Shown piece by piece: positions 9,594 through 18,715 of a stretch of DNA of 64,000 nucleotides. Within the stretch, counting starts at the first letter, position 1. The number at the start of each line of letters is the position of its first letter. Source of the DNA: Paenibacillus radicibacter (lineage in GTDB: Bacteria; Bacillota; Bacilli; Paenibacillales; NBRC-103111); assembly GCF_024721995.1 (NCBI RefSeq), contig NZ_JANQBC010000008.1:62001-126000 (forward strand), given 5' to 3'. The translations under genes and the position numbers were made by a program. The notes beneath the pieces were generated by a model, which saw nothing but the letters and a program-made list of their open reading frames with translations, did not search any database and had not been told where the DNA came from.

Positions 9594-9663
9594 CACTTTA
9601 ATTTAGCAAATTTAAAATTTTATTTGTTTATTATTAATGGCGATTATTACCTGAAGTAAGCAA

Positions 9664-9692
9664 TTGACATTTTTGGTGGACAAATATATAAT
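9664..9692 (+). promoter_or_regulatory. consensus sigma-A promoter of the blaI-like operon
   Basis: TTGACA (9664-9669), a 17-nt spacer and TATAAT (9687-9692) match the consensus exactly. The blaI-like gene starts 42 bp downstream. Confidence 0.85.
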
Positions 9693-9702
9693 CACCCTAT
9701 CA

Positions 9703-9716
9703 ACTACATTTGTAGT
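9703..9716. promoter_or_regulatory. BlaI/MecI-type operator
   Basis: ACTACA-TT-TGTAGT is a perfect 14-bp palindrome with the TACA/TGTA core of BlaI/MecI operators. It overlaps the expected transcription start of the blaI-like gene, so the repressor should shut off its own operon. I saw no second copy in the window. Confidence 0.8.
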
Positions 9717-9733
9717 CATGAAGGAGGAACAAT

Positions 9734-10117
9734 ATGAATCACACACCTAAAATCTCAGATTCCGAATGGGAAATCATGCGAATCTTATGGGAACAATCTC
9801 CACGTACAGCCAACGAAATCATTGCCATCTTAAACGATGATACATACTGGAAACCGACCACGGTGAAGACGTTTATTAGCCGACTCGTAAAGAAAGATGT
9901 TCTCGGCTATAAAGAAGAAGGACGCTCCTATTATTACTATCCGTTAGTGGAGCAAGACGAATGTTTACGAGCAGAGAATCAATCTTTCTTGAAAAAGATT
10001 TACGGCGGCGCATTAAAGCCTATGCTCGTGAATTTCCTACGTGAAGAGGACAGCCTCTCCCAAGAAGACATTGCGGAGCTTAGACGAATGCTCGATGACA
10101 AAGAGGAGAAGAAATGA
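9734..10117 (+). CDS. BlaI/MecI/CopY family transcriptional repressor
   Basis: This 127-residue protein is of the usual length for BlaI/MecI. The N-terminal winged helix (ISDSEWEIMRILWEQSPRTANEII) is characteristic of the family and binds DNA. The C-terminal helices dimerise and carry the site normally cleaved on induction. AAGGAGGA precedes the ATG. The stop overlaps the start of the M56 peptidase gene by 4 bp, so the two are translationally coupled as in blaI-blaR1 pairs. A consensus promoter and a 14-bp operator lie immediately upstream. Confidence 0.92.
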   Translation: MNHTPKISDSEWEIMRILWEQSPRTANEIIAILNDDTYWKPTTVKTFISRLVKKDVLGYKEEGRSYYYYPLVEQDECLRAENQSFLKKIYGGALKPMLVNFLREEDSLSQEDIAELRRMLDDKEEKK

Positions 10118-11871
10118 GCGAGTTGTGGGAATGGGTACTCCTCACATCGGTAATGGGAACCGTACTTGCGGGAATAATCCTCGCTGCTAGATGGGTACTT
10201 CGCACAAAGCTTACGCCGAACTGGCATTATATGCTGTGGATGCTGCTCATTGTTAGACTCTTGCTGCCTTGGACACCTGAAAGTCCGCTTAGTGTATTTA
10301 ATCTACTATCGAGTCACGATGTACAGAAAGTAGATCTGAGCAGCCAAATCGATAAAGCAAATTCTATTCATTATGCAGATCCGAATCTAGATCCAGCTGT
10401 TGCCAGGCAACATGAGCGTCAGAAATCGAACAGCACAAGAAAAGAAATAGAAGACGGACAAGCAGAAACGTTTGATTTTACGTGGCTTGAAATAACGGGG
10501 TTGATCTGGATTGCGGGTGTACTCGTCTTAAGTGGAAAGACAATATTATCTACTTATCTGTGGAATAGGAATATGCGTCGTACAAAGATACTGACTCCTA
10601 GCCACGAAGTGTATCAAATGTATATGCAAGTGAAGGAAGAACTGGGTATACGCCGATCAATCCCGATTCTGATTTCTGATCAATTAAAGACACCTGCTCT
10701 ATCTGGATGGATGCGCCCAAGAATCGTAATGCCTGCATCACTCATGGACACTTTATCGGTTGAAGAGATTCGTCATATCATGATTCATGAACTCATGCAT
10801 GCTAAGCGCCATGATATCGCGATAAACTGGATCATGCATGGATTGCTAATTGTTCATTGGTTTAATCCCATTCTATGGCTGGCTTCCGCACGGATGCGTG
10901 AAGATCAGGAAACTTCCTGCGATGCTCGCGTACTGCGCTATATCAGACCTGAGCAATCTCTCGCTTATGCACATACCTTAATTAAATTAATTGAACATAA
11001 TGCCAAACCAAAGCGTGCAGTCGGAATTACCCCTATCACTGGAACGAAACAACAATTGCTACGGAGGCTCACCTTGATTAAACAAAATCATAAATACAAC
11101 CGTTCACTGAAATGGTCCATTCTTGGACTAACCGTCGTCATTCTCATTAGTGTACTCGCATTAACGAATGCGAAGTCAGGATGGCTCAGCACATCTATCT
11201 CGAAAGATGAAGTTCGGGAGTTAATGCGTAATTCTGTTGATCGATTCGCAGGTTTACAAGGTTCATTTACAAATACAGAAGGAGAGTTGATTGAGTTTAA
11301 AGTCCTGCAAGGCGACCGTCCATTTAGCTATGTGAAGAAGGGCAATATAGAAACCATTTATAAACTATACCATTCCTATACACGAGAGAATGGCGAATAC
11401 ACCAATATCAGAAGCTTTCTAGAGCCAGCTGGGCGACCAACGCCAAAGAAATATCCTGTATTACCAGATGTTCCAAGACGTGATCAAGCGAAATCTGGCC
11501 TCGCCGAGCCGATTGTTGCTCCTGAATATGCTGCAGTTGATTACTTAAAAGATGATACGTTATGGAGCATTCAGGATGAGACAAGCATGTTAGGCAGATC
11601 TGTCATTCGCATCGGTGGTGAATTGCCGAATGATATGAAAGCTAAACTTCAGGCATACCAGTTCACCATGTGGATTGATAAGGAAACAGGTGTCTTGTTA
11701 AAACGTGAAGTGATGGATACAAGTGGTAAGATAACACCTGAGATCACCGTTCAGGAAATTGATTTTAATTCGAACTTCGAACCCCTGGATTATTTCGTTC
11801 TGACTGCAGATGAATACAATGAACTCGGTCAAAAATTTCTTCCAATAAAAGTCGAACCCTTCTTCAACTAA
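10114..11871 (+). CDS. M56 family (BlaR1-like) membrane metallopeptidase with a non-PBP sensor domain
   Basis: This 585-residue protein has membrane segments at about 5-27, 34-52, 120-145 and 332-352. The zinc protease motif HELMH is at residues 225-229 and a downstream REDQETSCD provides the further acidic ligand, as in BlaR1/MecR1. It should cleave or inactivate the repressor encoded just upstream. The extracellular C-terminal part (about residues 355-585) is not the serine penicillin-binding domain of BlaR1: I see no SxxK/KTG arrangement. It resembles LolA/RseB-like sensor folds (for example ITVQEIDFNSNFEPLDYF). The signal is therefore probably not a beta-lactam (inference). Confidence 0.85.
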   Translation: MSELWEWVLLTSVMGTVLAGIILAARWVLRTKLTPNWHYMLWMLLIVRLLLPWTPESPLSVFNLLSSHDVQKVDLSSQIDKANSIHYADPNLDPAVARQHERQKSNSTRKEIEDGQAETFDFTWLEITGLIWIAGVLVLSGKTILSTYLWNRNMRRTKILTPSHEVYQMYMQVKEELGIRRSIPILISDQLKTPALSGWMRPRIVMPASLMDTLSVEEIRHIMIHELMHAKRHDIAINWIMHGLLIVHWFNPILWLASARMREDQETSCDARVLRYIRPEQSLAYAHTLIKLIEHNAKPKRAVGITPITGTKQQLLRRLTLIKQNHKYNRSLKWSILGLTVVILISVLALTNAKSGWLSTSISKDEVRELMRNSVDRFAGLQGSFTNTEGELIEFKVLQGDRPFSYVKKGNIETIYKLYHSYTRENGEYTNIRSFLEPAGRPTPKKYPVLPDVPRRDQAKSGLAEPIVAPEYAAVDYLKDDTLWSIQDETSMLGRSVIRIGGELPNDMKAKLQAYQFTMWIDKETGVLLKREVMDTSGKITPEITVQEIDFNSNFEPLDYFVLTADEYNELGQKFLPIKVEPFFN

Positions 11872-11881
11872 CAAACCCAAA

Positions 11882-11912
11882 CAGCCTCCCTCACAAACGT
11901 GAGCGGAGGCTG
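11882..11912. terminator. bidirectional terminator between the M56 peptidase and the secreted-protein gene
   Basis: CAGCCTCC-CTCAC-AAAC-GTGAG-C-GGAGGCTG forms a 13-bp stem with one bulge, followed by a T-rich stretch. It separates two convergent genes. Confidence 0.85.
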
Positions 11913-11938
11913 CTTCATTTCATTTTCCAAAACGTAAA

Positions 11939-14050
11939 CTACTTCTTTACTTCTTCCGTATCCCATGAGCCTGCCTGCGTACCGATCAGCTTACGCTGAC
12001 CTTGGAACTCATCGTATAAGTTCAAGATGAACGTATTCGTGACACTTGATGATACACCAGGTAAATTCACAGACGTTTGGAATTGTTGATTCTTACCGAC
12101 CTTCAGCTTACCAGGGTCAGCATCGCTGGCATCGAGGTCTTTCATCGCGAACGATTTCTCGAAGGTTTGATTGCCTTCTGGCAGTCTGAATTCAAGTATG
12201 AGCTTGTGCCCATCGGAGTTGGTCTCGGCTTGCATGTCTTTGATCAGATCGTAATTAATCTTCATCTGCAAGCTATCGGACTTGGATACAGTCGTCGTAA
12301 CGTCCTTAAACGTGAGCGTATACGGATTCACCACAATTTTATTAATCGCACCTGGCTTGTTAGTGGATTCCTCCGGCAGCCAGAAAGCAACAGGGTTAAT
12401 GAAGCTATCCGGAACATCTTTCGCTTCACTTAACTTCCCTGCAGTGACACCATCCCCAATCAGAAGATACGCCGATGAAGGGTTAAAGGTCGTCGGTACA
12501 TAGCTCCAATATTCCAGCACCGCCTTGTTATTCGGGCTAAGTTTACTTGTAATAGGTGCCGCTTGTGCGGGGTATAATCCTCCATCTGTCGTCATGAAGT
12601 TACCTACAAGATTCGAGATATTCACCTGACGCTTCTCACTATTCTCGACTTCTAATCGTGTCATGATTACATTACGGGTTAAGCCTTGATACATCTTCGT
12701 CTCCAGCAGTTGATACTTCGTCTGATGACCCGGTTCCGTATTCGTGTAGCGATCACCAAAGCGATAAATCGGATACGATTGTGTTGCATTATCAACTGAA
12801 AAATCAACCAGATCATTCAACACGTCGCCGTCCCCTTTTTCCTGAAGAACCAGCTTTAATGTCTTGTAATCCGTTGTGTATGGAATCTTGCCTGTTACCT
12901 GCAATTTAATCGATTCGCGCGGCGCTAGCCCGATTGCCTTGGAAGAACTGATCACACTCGCTTTGATCTCGAACGAATCATCAAGCAGCAAATTACTCGA
13001 TAAAGATGGGATTGGCAGTGATTTAACATCCTCATTCGTGATTACAATCTCTGCAGTGACGATGTCATCCCCTTCCCAAGGCAGACGATACACTTGACTT
13101 AGCATTGCGCTATATTGCCCCTTCGAACTATTCAGTTCTACCTTCGTCTTCATCGGTTGCGTCGTCATCTGTGCCACTTCAGGTAAGGAAAATGTAAGAA
13201 CAGGAATGTTGCGTTTAAGCTCTGTCACATTCTGAGTCATTACGAGCTCCCAGTTGTCTGGATTGTTTGCAATTGGAATTTGACCTGTCAACATAATTGT
13301 CTTGCTGTCTTTTGCACGCAGTGGTGCCGCCTTCTCTTCCTTACGATCAAGTGGATACATGATACCCTCAGCCGTACGGATACTGTATTTGTAATCTGGA
13401 ATATCCACGCTCTCGGAACCTAGATTCTTCATCTCCACGGTAACCGAAGGGCTGTAATACTTTTCATTCGCTGTCCGATTAAATTTCGTAACGGCTGCGA
13501 TTAACCCTAGTTCATTGTTCTGGATCGGGGTCGATATTTGAGAGGCTGTCTTCGGAATCATCGTATCATCAATCGCGAGCGTACCAACTGCGCTCTCAAA
13601 ATTCGTTTTGCTGAAATCCCATTTGATGAAGTCGAGCTTCACATCCTGTGGTTTAGCGACTTCGTTCATTTTGACAGAGTAGCTGATGTCTCTTGACGTC
13701 CCTGACGCAATTTTGTTCTTGTCTTTACTCACCACATTTTGCTGAGCAGTATACGTATGACCCGTACTTGATGTCGCACGAATGCGGTATTCCGACCAAT
13801 CCACCACTTTATCACTGCTATTTACCACAGAAACCACGAACGATAAGATGCTGCTGCCTTGCTCCACCAGACTTTGTACTTGTTTCACTTCGAACGTAAC
13901 ATCCTTCGTCACTTGCAAAATATTCGGTGCTGGCGCTACCGCCGTAGTCTCCGCTCCATCTGCTGCATACGCATAGGATGCTAGTGGACTTAAACTAAGG
14001 GTAACCCCAAGTGCAGCGCTCATCATTATGATTGAAAAATGTTTCTTCAT
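11939..14050 (-). CDS. large secreted protein of unknown function
   Basis: This 703-residue protein begins with a clear Sec signal peptide (positions 1-29, ending SYAYAADG). The rest is built from repeated beta-rich, Ig-like segments of about 120 residues. Each has a pattern like VTFEVKQVQSLVEQGSSILS and VVNSSDKVVDW, resembling exported adhesin or cell-surface modules. I recognise no catalytic motif. It lies 35 bp downstream of the MacB-type permease gene on the same strand, so it is probably co-transcribed with the exporter. It could be a substrate or an extracellular partner of that exporter (inference). Confidence 0.7.
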   Translation of the reverse strand: MKKHFSIIMMSAALGVTLSLSPLASYAYAADGAETTAVAPAPNILQVTKDVTFEVKQVQSLVEQGSSILSFVVSVVNSSDKVVDWSEYRIRATSSTGHTYTAQQNVVSKDKNKIASGTSRDISYSVKMNEVAKPQDVKLDFIKWDFSKTNFESAVGTLAIDDTMIPKTASQISTPIQNNELGLIAAVTKFNRTANEKYYSPSVTVEMKNLGSESVDIPDYKYSIRTAEGIMYPLDRKEEKAAPLRAKDSKTIMLTGQIPIANNPDNWELVMTQNVTELKRNIPVLTFSLPEVAQMTTQPMKTKVELNSSKGQYSAMLSQVYRLPWEGDDIVTAEIVITNEDVKSLPIPSLSSNLLLDDSFEIKASVISSSKAIGLAPRESIKLQVTGKIPYTTDYKTLKLVLQEKGDGDVLNDLVDFSVDNATQSYPIYRFGDRYTNTEPGHQTKYQLLETKMYQGLTRNVIMTRLEVENSEKRQVNISNLVGNFMTTDGGLYPAQAAPITSKLSPNNKAVLEYWSYVPTTFNPSSAYLLIGDGVTAGKLSEAKDVPDSFINPVAFWLPEESTNKPGAINKIVVNPYTLTFKDVTTTVSKSDSLQMKINYDLIKDMQAETNSDGHKLILEFRLPEGNQTFEKSFAMKDLDASDADPGKLKVGKNQQFQTSVNLPGVSSSVTNTFILNLYDEFQGQRKLIGTQAGSWDTEEVKK

Positions 14051-14084
14051 ACAAGCCTCCTCTAATACGTGATCTGCCTACTTG

Positions 14085-15260
14085 TTAGTCCATCCGAAGG
14101 GCATCAATTGGGCGTAATTTGGCTGCTTTATTCGCTGGGAACAGACCGAACACAACCCCGATGAATAATGAGAATGAGAACGCGAGTGTAATAATTTGCC
14201 ACGAAATTACAACGCCTAGTGCGAACACCTTCGCTAGACCAATTGCGAGTCCAATCCCGACAATAACGCCAATGAGCCCACCTGTTGCACCTAGCATGAT
14301 GGATTCAATTAAGAATTGCAGCAGAATATCCCGCTTCTTCGCCCCAACGGCTTTTCGAATGCCAATCTCTCTAGTCCGTTCACTAACGGATACGAGCATA
14401 ATATTCATAATGCCGATCCCTCCAACTAGCAGGGAAATACCTGCAATACCACCAAGTACCGCAGAGATTGTTGACATGATACTTGCGCTGGAATTTAGAA
14501 TGTCTTGTTGATTAAAAATCGTAAATCCATCGCTGTTCGCAGTCTTGAATCGCTTAAGCAGATCCGCTTTAAGACTATCCATCACACCATTCACGTTCTC
14601 TGCACTATCGACCTGCACGATAAAACTCTTAATTCCTGGATTTGCGAGCACCCGCTCCGCAGTCGTAAGCGGAATAATGAGCTTATCGTCATTCGATCCG
14701 GCAAAGCTGGACCCTTTGGATTCAAGCAGTCCTACTACGCGAAACGGAATCCCATTAATAATGACATCTTGACCGACTGGATCAAGAAGACCGAATAAGT
14801 TGGTAGCAGTGGTCGTACCGATCAATGCAACTTTCTGTCTATGGTCAATGTCCGCTTGCACGAGGAATCGCCCGCTCTGCACATGAAAGTTCTGCACCGT
14901 TTCATAATCAGGCGTAACCCCTTCTACGGGAACATCCTTGTTCTTACTACCGTTCTTGGCTTTCACGCTGCCTCTAATTGTAGGCGAAACCGCAACAACA
15001 TTCGGCTTACTTGCATAAGCCATCGTATCTTCTAGACTGAGTGACGCCTTCGTTCCCCGTCCCGTAATGCTAACTGAAAGTGTGTATGTACCGAGCTTAT
15101 TCAGCTCACTCTTGATGTTGCTGCCAAGTCCTTGACCCAGAGAGACGAGAGCGATGACGGAGAATACCCCGATAATCATCCCCAGAATCGTTAAGAATGA
15201 GCGCAGCTTGCTGCCGATCATGCTCTTCCATGCCATCTTAAGCGCTTGGGCGAATATCAT
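14085..15260 (-). CDS. MacB/YknZ-type ABC transporter permease
   Basis: This 391-residue protein has the MacB architecture: one N-terminal membrane helix (about 20-42), a large extracytoplasmic MacB_PCD domain (about 45-250) and three C-terminal membrane helices (about 270-375). The family motif ERTREIGIRKAVGAKKRDIL sits in the FtsX-like domain near residue 300. Such proteins use mechanotransmission to export peptides or to act on the envelope rather than moving small molecules through a pore. Its start overlaps the ATPase stop by 4 bp (ATGA), and the adaptor gene is next upstream. Confidence 0.9.
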   Translation of the reverse strand: MIFAQALKMAWKSMIGSKLRSFLTILGMIIGVFSVIALVSLGQGLGSNIKSELNKLGTYTLSVSITGRGTKASLSLEDTMAYASKPNVVAVSPTIRGSVKAKNGSKNKDVPVEGVTPDYETVQNFHVQSGRFLVQADIDHRQKVALIGTTTATNLFGLLDPVGQDVIINGIPFRVVGLLESKGSSFAGSNDDKLIIPLTTAERVLANPGIKSFIVQVDSAENVNGVMDSLKADLLKRFKTANSDGFTIFNQQDILNSSASIMSTISAVLGGIAGISLLVGGIGIMNIMLVSVSERTREIGIRKAVGAKKRDILLQFLIESIMLGATGGLIGVIVGIGLAIGLAKVFALGVVISWQIITLAFSFSLFIGVVFGLFPANKAAKLRPIDALRMD

Positions 15261-15952
15261 GACGCAACACCTCGATCCTCGGTGATCTGACCATCCTGAA
15301 TCCGAATAACCCGCTTCGCTTGATTCGCAATCTCGGGATCATGAGTAATGACGATGATGGTATGTCCCTTCGCATTTAGATCGTGCAGCATCTGCATAAT
15401 TTCTTTGCCTGTCTTCGTATCCAGCGCACCCGTAGGCTCATCGGCAAGTAAGATTGGCGGATCGCCCGCTAGTGCGCGCGCAATCGCTACCCGTTGCTGT
15501 TGACCCCCTGATAACTGCATCGGTTTGTGATGAGTTCGATCTGCGAGCCCCACATTCGTAAGCGCAAGTTCCGCCATCGCATGGCGTTCTTTTTGCGAGA
15601 TTCCGCGATAAATGAGCGGTAACTCCACATTTTCCAAGGCAGATAATTTCGGTAATAAGTTAAAGCTCTGAAATATAAATCCAATCTTCTCATTACGCAC
15701 CTGCGCCTGCCGATTCTCCGACATGCTACTGACTTCTTGCCCGTCTAACAAATAGCTGCCCGAACTCGGAATGTCCAGACATCCGATCATATTCATAAGT
15801 GCAGACTTACCCGAGCCTGATGGTCCGACGATTGCAACAAACTCACCTTGTTCAATGGAAAATGAGATTTCTTTGAGAATCGGAACGACCTCGCCAGCCA
15901 TCGTGTATGTCTTCACCAATTGATTGATTTCAATAAGCGGTTTATCTTCCAT
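15257..15952 (-). CDS. MacB/YknY-type ABC transporter ATP-binding protein
   Basis: This is a typical LolD/MacB-group ATPase of about 231 residues. It has Walker A GPSGSGKS (about 43-50), Q-loop QSFNLLPK, signature LSGGQQQR, Walker B ILLADEPTGALD and H-loop VITHD. The start at 15952 has AAGGAG 9 nt upstream. A longer reading frame to 16048 exists but would overlap the adaptor gene and adds no family sequence. The gene is flanked by the adaptor (13-bp gap) and permease (4-bp overlap), forming a YknXYZ-like tripartite exporter. Confidence 0.92.
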   Translation of the reverse strand: MEDKPLIEINQLVKTYTMAGEVVPILKEISFSIEQGEFVAIVGPSGSGKSALMNMIGCLDIPSSGSYLLDGQEVSSMSENRQAQVRNEKIGFIFQSFNLLPKLSALENVELPLIYRGISQKERHAMAELALTNVGLADRTHHKPMQLSGGQQQRVAIARALAGDPPILLADEPTGALDTKTGKEIMQMLHDLNAKGHTIIVITHDPEIANQAKRVIRIQDGQITEDRGVAS

Positions 15953-15965
15953 GCCGCAAGTCTCC

Positions 15966-17480
15966 TTATCTTCCATTTCCACCACCGCTAGATCGAGTGA
16001 ATCCTTGACCTTGACCTCCAGCGCCTCCACCAGCAGGCATACGCGCACCGTCGATCATCATAACTTGTTGTTTAGCCTGTTGATTAGAGCTTGATACGGT
16101 TGCAGGTAAAATGACTTTCTCGCCCGGCTTCAGACCGCTAACGATTTCAATTAAGCTCTCGTTGTGAATGCCTACTTGAACTTCGCGCAATTTACTTGTA
16201 CCTGTACCTTGTGCTCCTGTTGTTGGACGGGACATGGTTTGTGATTGACCCGATGGAGCTTGCGCAGGCTGCATTTGCCCTGCTTGTGCTTGAGATTGAC
16301 CACCCGATGCTTGGGATTGACCGCTACCTGATTGCTGATTTTGCCCTTGTTGTCCTTGACCTCGCTGTCTAAACTGACCGGATTGACTTGATTGGCCAGT
16401 TGAGTTTCCAACACCTGTATGTCCCTCTCCGTTAGTACCACTAGGCTGTGAAGAAGCTTCAGGGTGAGTAGAAGCTGTGGAGTCTGATCCAGCTTGCTTA
16501 TTAGGCTCAGCAGATGCGGATGCTGCTCCAGCAGTATCAACAAGCTCTTCCACCATCACATAGCTCTTACCTTGTCTTTGCTGAACCGCTTCAATCGGAA
16601 CGACGAGAATGTTCTGCTTCTCCTCGATCTTAATATCTGCACGAGCCGACATTCCGGCTTTAATCGTTGTATCTGTTCCGCCTGTAACACTGAGTGTTAT
16701 TACGAACACTGATACCCCATTCTTCGCTGTCCCTTCTTTAGCCACTTTCGTGACAACACCGCTAAATTTATTACCAGGAGAAGCGTCAACGGTGACGTCA
16801 GCTGGCAAGCCTTCTTTTATTTTCAAAACATCCATCTCATCGACTTCAATGTCTAATTTTAAATTATCGTAATTTACGATTTCCCCAATTGTTGTATTGC
16901 CCGTTACTTGATCACCAAGGGCACTGTTAAGCGTAAGAACATCTCCATCGATTGGTGATACAACAGGTGCAGGCGGCTTCTGATCATTCAACAAGGATTG
17001 AATCTTGCTCTTGGAAAGATCGATATCCAGCATCTGCTTCTTGATATTAAGCTTCATGTCTTCAATCTTCGTCTCATCCGTATTATCTTTAAGTGCTTGC
17101 TGCGCTGCATCAAGATCCATCTGCTTTTTTTGCAAAGAGAGTTGCTCTTGATTCAGTGAGTCTTTGACATCCTTGCCCTCGAATACGATTAGCTCCTGCC
17201 CTTTCGTCACATGATCGCCCTGTTTAATGGAAAGTGTCTTAATCTTGCCGCCGTCTCCACCCTTAAGGGTCTGTCTTTCAGCCGATGCAATGACACCTGA
17301 TCCACCCACGCTAACCTTAATGGAACCTTGCTTTACTTGCGCTGTATTCGTGACCATCGGCTTGACCTGATTGGCTTTACTGGAAACATAATACCAACCC
17401 CCGCCTCCAGCCGCTAATACCACAATGCTTAGCGAAATGAGCAACCATTTCTTCTTATTGCTGCGACCAACATTCCCCAT
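15966..17480 (-). CDS. efflux adaptor protein (HlyD/YknX-like membrane fusion protein)
   Basis: This 504-residue protein has an N-terminal membrane anchor (about 14-32), a biotinyl-lipoyl-like half (GGDGGKIKTLSIKQGDHV), a coiled coil (QEQLSLQKKQMDLDAAQQAL) and a beta-barrel region. It is much longer than usual because of a Gln/Ser/Gly-rich low-complexity insert at about residues 325-425. In Gram-positive bacteria YknX-type adaptors assemble on the extracellular side of the MacB-like permease. It is the first gene of the exporter operon. The low-complexity stretch could span cell wall or bind a surface partner (inference). Confidence 0.88.
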   Translation of the reverse strand: MGNVGRSNKKKWLLISLSIVVLAAGGGGWYYVSSKANQVKPMVTNTAQVKQGSIKVSVGGSGVIASAERQTLKGGDGGKIKTLSIKQGDHVTKGQELIVFEGKDVKDSLNQEQLSLQKKQMDLDAAQQALKDNTDETKIEDMKLNIKKQMLDIDLSKSKIQSLLNDQKPPAPVVSPIDGDVLTLNSALGDQVTGNTTIGEIVNYDNLKLDIEVDEMDVLKIKEGLPADVTVDASPGNKFSGVVTKVAKEGTAKNGVSVFVITLSVTGGTDTTIKAGMSARADIKIEEKQNILVVPIEAVQQRQGKSYVMVEELVDTAGAASASAEPNKQAGSDSTASTHPEASSQPSGTNGEGHTGVGNSTGQSSQSGQFRQRGQGQQGQNQQSGSGQSQASGGQSQAQAGQMQPAQAPSGQSQTMSRPTTGAQGTGTSKLREVQVGIHNESLIEIVSGLKPGEKVILPATVSSSNQQAKQQVMMIDGARMPAGGGAGGQGQGFTRSSGGGNGR

Positions 17481-17640
17481 ACGCTTAACCAGTCCCCTTT
17501 CCTATGTACATGAAAGCCCGAATTCGCTGTACTAGATTCAAGGTACTAAGCAAACCTGAAGAAATAATGAAAATTGTCTTAATAATCTATTAAAAGTCCG
17601 AATATTTGAATTTATTATCTCTGTAAATAAATAGAAAAAA

Positions 17641-17658
17641 GAGGATCCTAAGATCCTC
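17641..17658 (-). terminator. terminator downstream of hprK
   Basis: GAGGATC-CTAA-GATCCTC forms a 7-bp stem. On the minus strand it is followed by a run of T (A run at 17635-17640). It lies 19 bp beyond the hprK stop. Confidence 0.8.
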
Positions 17659-17677
17659 TTTTCAAAAGATACATATA

Positions 17678-18583
17678 TTAATTCAGCCTCTGCATAAACT
17701 CCTCGGCTGCACTATACCCTTGAAGCTGCAAGTACCAGTTGTGGGCAGCAGCCTCAACAAGTCCTGCTACATCGCGACCTGGTTGAAGTGGAATTTGAAT
17801 ATGTGGGATGTTCACGTCCATGTAGCTGGTAAACCTCGATTCCACTTCCAAGTCATTATACAGTTCATTCTCGTTCCACTTTACAAGTTCAATATCGAGC
17901 ACAATTCGTGATTCATCTTGGAAAGCGCCTCGACCATAAATACGAGCAACGTTAATGAGACCAACACTGCGAAGTGCAAGCAATTCCCTCGTTGCACCTG
18001 TATGTGTTCCGATAATGTTCTCCGGGTTAATCTTCTTAAGCACAACTGCATCATCTGCAACTAATCGATGTCCGCGACGAATGAGCGTCAGCGCAGTTTC
18101 ACTCTTACCAATTCCTGATTTTCCACGCAAAAGAATCCCGATCCCAGCTACATTGACGCATACACCATGCACTTGGATCTCTTCCGCTAAAGCTTTGGCT
18201 AAGTAATTATCCACTAGCTCAATAAACTTCGTCGTCGGCTGCGGTGTGCGCAGAAGTGGAATATTCTCACGGGTACAATGTTCGATTAAGTAATCTAGGC
18301 CCTCTTGGTTCCACGTCACAACAAAGCATGGCGGATGGTACTGCACGACATTCTTAATCCGGCTATCCCGCTCTTCTTTGCTTAACGTATGTAAGTACGC
18401 CACTTCCTTCTCACCCATGACTTGTACATGCTCTTGTGGGAAAAATTCGAAGTATCCAACAAACTCAAGGCCAGGACGGTGTACACTTTTCTGCACGATT
18501 ACGTGATTTTCTAACTGGCTTTCCCCAGCAAGCACTTCTAACTTAAATCTATCAACCAAATTTTTAACGGTTATTTTTTTCAC
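17678..18583 (-). CDS. hprK: HPr kinase/phosphorylase
   Basis: This 301-residue protein has Walker A GKSGIGKS (154-161) and the family block RRGHRLVADD (about 169-178). The C-terminal signature continues through RGAFQDESRIVLDIELVKW. HprK phosphorylates HPr at Ser46 in response to fructose-1,6-bisphosphate and reverses it under phosphate, generating the corepressor for CcpA. The length is close to the normal of about 310. The frequent neighbours lgt and ppaX are absent; instead aspA lies upstream behind a terminator. Two or more CcpA-type sites elsewhere in the window fit an active CcpA system. Confidence 0.95.
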   Translation of the reverse strand: MKKITVKNLVDRFKLEVLAGESQLENHVIVQKSVHRPGLEFVGYFEFFPQEHVQVMGEKEVAYLHTLSKEERDSRIKNVVQYHPPCFVVTWNQEGLDYLIEHCTRENIPLLRTPQPTTKFIELVDNYLAKALAEEIQVHGVCVNVAGIGILLRGKSGIGKSETALTLIRRGHRLVADDAVVLKKINPENIIGTHTGATRELLALRSVGLINVARIYGRGAFQDESRIVLDIELVKWNENELYNDLEVESRFTSYMDVNIPHIQIPLQPGRDVAGLVEAAAHNWYLQLQGYSAAEEFMQRLN

Positions 18584-18628
18584 AAGGACACCTGCCTGAA
18601 CCCATTTTTATTAAAAAGAAACAAAAAT

Positions 18629-18689
18629 CCCCTCTTAAGTAGTGTACAACGAAACGCTTACTTTCGTAATAGGTTCTACTTAAAAGGGG
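18629..18689 (-). terminator. branched terminator downstream of aspA
   Basis: The outer stem pairs CCCCTCTTAAGTAG with CTACTTAAAAGGGG. An inner hairpin (ACGAAA/TTTCGT) sits in its loop, and a T run follows on the minus strand. It isolates aspA from hprK. Confidence 0.8.
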
Positions 18690-18715
18690 AAATTATTTCA
18701 TACATCAGGAACTAA

